Part shown: positions 34,685 through 37,730 of the stretch, piece by piece
Numbering within the stretch: position 1 is the first letter of the stretch
Layout: each line of letters starts with the position of its first letter
NCBI RefSeq assembly: GCF_002863585.1
Contig: NZ_PGUY01000069.1
Span: 1 to 37,730, forward strand
Length of the DNA stretch: 37,730 nt
Source: Peribacillus deserti
Lineage (GTDB): Bacteria; Bacillota; Bacilli; Bacillales; DSM-1321
Direction: 5' to 3'
The notes under the pieces: generated by a model
Database searches by the model: none
Told to the model about the DNA's origin: nothing
What the model saw: only the letters and a program-made list of their open reading frames with translations
Translations under genes and position numbers: made by a program

Positions 34685-36162
34685 TATTTAATGGCCTGCT
34701 GTTCTTTTATCACTCTGAGGTATTTTAGGTCACTGTCTTCTGGACCTTGTACCGGCAGCCCCGCTTCAAGGTTGGTCTTGATGTAGTAAAGATTTTCTTT
34801 AGTGATGATCTCACCAGGGATAAAGATCGGTATGCCTGGTGGGTATACCATAATGAATTCTGCAATGATTCTTCCCTCAGACGCATCAAATGGAATGGTT
34901 TCTGTCTGAGCATAAAAGGCATCCCTTGGGGTTAAGGCTAGTCCTGGGATGGTGGGGAGGATCATAGGGATTTCTTTATGTTCTTCTGCATAATTCTTGA
35001 ATTCTACAGTAAGATCCTTCATGGCATGTATTAAAGCCTCGGCATCCTTTTGAGTATCACCAGGAGTAACGATGCAGAGGATGTTATATAAATCCGAAAG
35101 CTCTACTTCTATATTGTGTTTTTCTCTGAGCCATTTTTCTACGTCATAACCGTTTAAGCCGAGCTTCTTAATTGAAATGATCAGCTTGGTTGGATCATAA
35201 TCATAAGTAGCCTTACTACCCAGAATTTCATCTCCGACACAATAGAGTTCGGGTATATTGTTAATTTCTCGGCGGATATAGTTTGCCATGTTGATGGTTT
35301 TTTCAATCAGTTCACGGCCCTCTGTAGCAAGCCTTTTTCTTGCTACATCCAGGGATGCAAGCAGGATATAGGATGTAGATGTAGTGGTAAGCATGCTCAG
35401 GATGGACTTAACCCGGTTGACGGAAACCAATCCTTCTTTTACATTCAGGATTGAGCTTTGCGTTAAAGAACCTCCCAATTTGTGGACACTTGTTGCAGCA
35501 AGATCGGCACCTGCCTGCATAGCCGACATAGGCAGATCTTCGTGAAAATGAATATGAACGCCGTGGGCTTCGTCAACAAGAACAGGAACGTTGAAAGAAT
35601 GGGCAATCTCTACGATTCTTTTCAAATCAGCAGAAATGCCGAAATAAGTTGGATTAATCACCAATACCCCTTTTGCATCGGGATGCTGGTTTAAGGCTTT
35701 TTCAACTGAGTCAGTGGTGATTCCATGGGATATCCCTAAATTATGGTCGATTTCAGGATGAATGAATACGGGTACCGCACCTGCAAACACAATCGCTGAC
35801 ATGACGGATTTATGGACATTCCGTGGTACGATGATTTTGTCTCCAGGTCCACAGACTGACATGACCATTGTCATGATGGCACCGCTTGTTCCTTGCACGG
35901 AGAAAAAGGTGTGATCTGCGCCGAATGCTTCAGCAGCAAGGACGTGCGCTCTATGTATCATTCCTTTTGGAGAATGGAGGTCGTCTAGGGGCGCAATATT
36001 TATTAAGTCAATGGAGAGAGCATTGTCTCCAATAAATTCTCTGAATTCAGGATCCATGCCCTGTCCCTTTTTATGGCCGGGAATATGGAATTGAACAGGA
36101 TTTTTCTTTGCATGTTCAAGTAATCCGGTAAAAAGGGGTGTTTCGTTCTGAGTCAATTTCAT
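34684..36162 (-). CDS. speA: Arginine decarboxylase (PLP-dependent)
   Basis: 492 residues from ATG 36162, with GAGGTG 4-5 nt upstream; the longer frame from 36219 crosses the regulatory region. N-terminal QFHIPGHKKGxGMDPEF and FFSVQGTSGAIM, the LVDEAHGVH block, and the PLP-binding lysine in ATSVHKLGG. Closely similar to B. subtilis SpeA (490 aa), which makes agmatine for polyamine synthesis. Substrate assignment rests on this homology; fold type I lysine/ornithine decarboxylases share the motifs. Confidence 0.93.
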   Translation of the reverse strand: MKLTQNETPLFTGLLEHAKKNPVQFHIPGHKKGQGMDPEFREFIGDNALSIDLINIAPLDDLHSPKGMIHRAHVLAAEAFGADHTFFSVQGTSGAIMTMVMSVCGPGDKIIVPRNVHKSVMSAIVFAGAVPVFIHPEIDHNLGISHGITTDSVEKALNQHPDAKGVLVINPTYFGISADLKRIVEIAHSFNVPVLVDEAHGVHIHFHEDLPMSAMQAGADLAATSVHKLGGSLTQSSILNVKEGLVSVNRVKSILSMLTTTSTSYILLASLDVARKRLATEGRELIEKTINMANYIRREINNIPELYCVGDEILGSKATYDYDPTKLIISIKKLGLNGYDVEKWLREKHNIEVELSDLYNILCIVTPGDTQKDAEALIHAMKDLTVEFKNYAEEHKEIPMILPTIPGLALTPRDAFYAQTETIPFDASEGRIIAEFIMVYPPGIPIFIPGEIITKENLYYIKTNLEAGLPVQGPEDSDLKYLRVIKEQQAIK

Positions 36163-36203
36163 AAACACCTCTTCGCTTAATAGTATACTTTTGCTGTTAA
36201 TCC

Positions 36204-36237
36204 TTGTTAGTATTAACAAAACAAGTGAATTATAGCA
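36204..36237 (-). promoter_or_regulatory. speA extended -10 promoter with adjacent palindrome
   Basis: On the minus strand TGCTATAAT (36229-36237) fits the extended -10. Just downstream of the predicted start is a perfect 6-bp inverted repeat TTGTTA-GTAT-TAACAA (36204-36219), a good operator candidate about 42-57 nt before the ATG. Confidence 0.5.
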
Positions 36238-36321
36238 TTTGTTTAGTTTTTTGCATAGAGAAGATAGTTCATCCTCATTAAGTTTTTTTCAGCATTTATG
36301 GATAAAGGGGAGGTTTTTTTA

Positions 36322-37278
36322 TTGTGGCAGACAAGGGTTTCTAAGTTATTGAATATTGAATATCCCATCATACAGGGAGGGCTGGCTTATCTCGCATATG
36401 CGGAACTGGCTGCTGCGGTTTCGAATGCTGGGGGACTAGGGCAGATCACTGCTATGTCCCTGGATAATCCCAACGAGCTTGTCAGCGAGATCCATAAGGC
36501 AAAACAGCTGACCGATAAACCGTTTGGCGTGAATTTTGCTATTGGCCAGCACGGCAGACCTTTTGAACATTTTGTTGAGGCTGCTCTCAAAGAAAATATA
36601 GAAGTTATGTCGATTACGGGCGGCAATCCTGCTCCTTTTTTTAAAATGCTAGAAGGTACAAACGTCAAAAAGCTGGTGCTTGTGGCCGCAAGAAGGCAGG
36701 CAGAAAAAGCCGAGCAGCTCGGTGCGGATGCAGTAATGGTGGTAGGACAGGAAGGCGGAGGCCATCTGGGGAAAAGTGATACCGGAACCATGGTGCTGAT
36801 TCCCCAGGTAGTAAATTCTGTCAGTATCCCGGTTATAGCTTCCGGTGGTATCGGGGACGGCAGGGGATTAATGGCTGCCCTCGCCCTCGGAGCTGAGGGC
36901 ATAGAGATGGGCACACGGTTCATCGCAACCAAAGAATGTGTACATGCTCACCCTCTGTATAAAAAAGCCCTTATAGAGGGAACTGAAAATGATACGATTG
37001 TGATCAAACGCTCACTCGGCGCTCCTGCGCGCGCAATAGCCAACAGCTGGACTTCAAGGCTGATAGAATTGGAAAAGCAGGGAGCCGTGTATGAAGATGT
37101 AAGGGATTATATCAGCGGGACTGCAAATAAAAATTACATCTATGACGGTAATGTCGAAAACGGGTTTGCCTGGGCCGGACAGGTTATGGGTTTAATCCAA
37201 GATGAGCCGGCTGCGGGCGATCTGATTCGGGCGATCATCAGTCAAGCTGAAGAAATTCGAAGAAATTGGGCACTTTAA
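36322..37278 (+). CDS. Nitronate monooxygenase / FabK-like flavoprotein
   Basis: 318 residues from TTG 36322, with AAGGGGAGG upstream; an ATG at 36298 precedes that site. TIM-barrel FMN enzyme: YPIIQGGLAYLAYAELAAAVSNAGGLG at the start, QEGGGHLGK near residue 155 (the usual catalytic His region), ASGGIGDGRG and MGTRFIATKE (FMN phosphate binding). It is either a nitronate monooxygenase, which oxidises nitronates such as propionate-3-nitronate, or a FabK-type enoyl-ACP reductase. I favour the nitronate monooxygenase group but cannot separate them here. Confidence 0.85.
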   Translation: MWQTRVSKLLNIEYPIIQGGLAYLAYAELAAAVSNAGGLGQITAMSLDNPNELVSEIHKAKQLTDKPFGVNFAIGQHGRPFEHFVEAALKENIEVMSITGGNPAPFFKMLEGTNVKKLVLVAARRQAEKAEQLGADAVMVVGQEGGGHLGKSDTGTMVLIPQVVNSVSIPVIASGGIGDGRGLMAALALGAEGIEMGTRFIATKECVHAHPLYKKALIEGTENDTIVIKRSLGAPARAIANSWTSRLIELEKQGAVYEDVRDYISGTANKNYIYDGNVENGFAWAGQVMGLIQDEPAAGDLIRAIISQAEEIRRNWAL

Positions 37279-37317
37279 TAGCAGCGGCAATAAATCAATA
37301 AAGCAGGTGACATATAG

Positions 37318-37593
37318 ATGGACTACCAATACCCAATTGATTATAGCTGGTCGACCGATGAAACAATTGCTGTTATTCATTTTTTTGAATCAGTTGAGCA
37401 GGCGTATGAAAAAGGAATATCGAAAGAGCAGTTTATGGATACGTACCGCCGATTTAAGGAGATTGTTCCAGGGAAGGCTGAAGAAAAGAAGCTGACTGGT
37501 GAATTTGAGGAAATCAGCGGCTATTCTTCCTACAAAGTGCTTCAAAAAGCAAAATCCGCAGAAGAAGGCGCGCGGCTCAGCATGCAGTCATAG
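37318..37593 (+). CDS. yktA: UPF0223 family protein YktA
   Basis: 91 residues, AGGTGA before the ATG. YPIDYSWSTDE, FFESVEQAYEKGI, YRRFKEIVP and GEFEEISGYSSYK match the UPF0223 (YktA) family found next to speA in B. subtilis. All-helical small protein, function unknown. It ends with its own terminator. Confidence 0.93.
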   Translation: MDYQYPIDYSWSTDETIAVIHFFESVEQAYEKGISKEQFMDTYRRFKEIVPGKAEEKKLTGEFEEISGYSSYKVLQKAKSAEEGARLSMQS

Positions 37594-37603
37594 CCTTAAA
37601 ACA

Positions 37604-37636
37604 AAAGCCTTCTTGGTCTCCAAGAAGGCTTTCTTT
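37604..37636 (+). terminator. Terminator after yktA
   Basis: AAAGCCTTCTTGG (37604-37616) pairs with CCAAGAAGGCTTT (37620-37632), then CTTT. Confidence 0.85.
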
Positions 37637-37668
37637 AAAATTAGTATACATATGGTCAAGTTACTGTT

Positions 37669-37730
37669 GAAAAGCACCGTTCTCCGCTTTTCTATTTGTC
37701 CAGCTGCGAACTGACACCTTCGGTCATAAG
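37669..37730 (+). repeat. Type 1 dispersed repeat, cut by window end
   Basis: Begins with the boundary hairpin GAAAAGC-N10-GCTTTTC (37669-37692), then TTGTCCAGCTGCGAACTGACACCT and the TTCGGTCATAAG of type 1, where the window ends. Confidence 0.85.

Overview
The window is chromosomal DNA from a low-to-mid GC Gram-positive bacterium of the family Bacillaceae, outside the Bacillus subtilis group. The evidence is direct: strong AGGAGG-type ribosome binding sites, GTG and TTG starts, and a gene order that follows the B. subtilis yku-ykr-pdh-speA-ykt segment, recalled from memory. That order is ykuE, fadH, ykuI, ykuJ, darB, ccpC, dapH, dapL, ykuT, ykuU, ykuV, yknU, yknV, ktrC, rnjA, rpoY, ykrA, def, ykyA, pdhABCD, SR1, speA, yktA. 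No rRNA, tRNA, prophage, transposase or CRISPR was seen.

Layout. 1-410: part of a nested repeat and a terminator. 411-6624: a Tat-exported phosphoesterase, small accessory genes (acetyltransferase, lipoprotein C39-like peptidase, secreted protein, CPPC redoxin), fadH and the c-di-GMP-binding-type EAL protein YkuI. 6897-10640: ykuJ, a 640-bp nested repeat, a three-gene unit (membrane peptide, zinc-ribbon peptide, c-di-AMP receptor DarB), a TauE-type permease and the citrate-responsive regulator CcpC. 10641-11220: a 20-21-nt periodic repeat and another dispersed repeat. 11282-15520: the acetylated lysine/diaminopimelate genes dapH-dapL, an MscS channel and the redox pair ykuU-ykuV. 15847-20317: the heterodimeric ABC exporter yknUV and ktrC. 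20321-21046: three abutting repeat copies. 21135-26463: RNase J1 with RNA polymerase epsilon, a possible 23-residue basic peptide, a HAD phosphatase, peptide deformylase, a tiny sporulation-type membrane protein and lipoprotein YkyA. 26959-31936: the pyruvate dehydrogenase operon. 32114-37730: an accessory patch (NERD nuclease flanked by short AT-rich direct repeats, DUF1885-like protein), then the dual-function RNA SR1 convergent with speA, a nitronate monooxygenase-like enzyme, yktA and a last repeat running off the edge.

Themes. Central carbon control is dense: CcpC senses citrate, PDH feeds acetyl-CoA, and SR1 carries a cre-like site. SR1P is known in B. subtilis to bind GapA and stimulate RNase J1, and rnjA is also here. 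Three cyclic-dinucleotide receptor families are present (YkuI, DarB, KtrC). The most unusual material is non-coding: a nested family of structured repeats whose long-range arms change in a compensating way between subtypes, and two unrelated runs of short direct repeats with about 21-nt periodicity.
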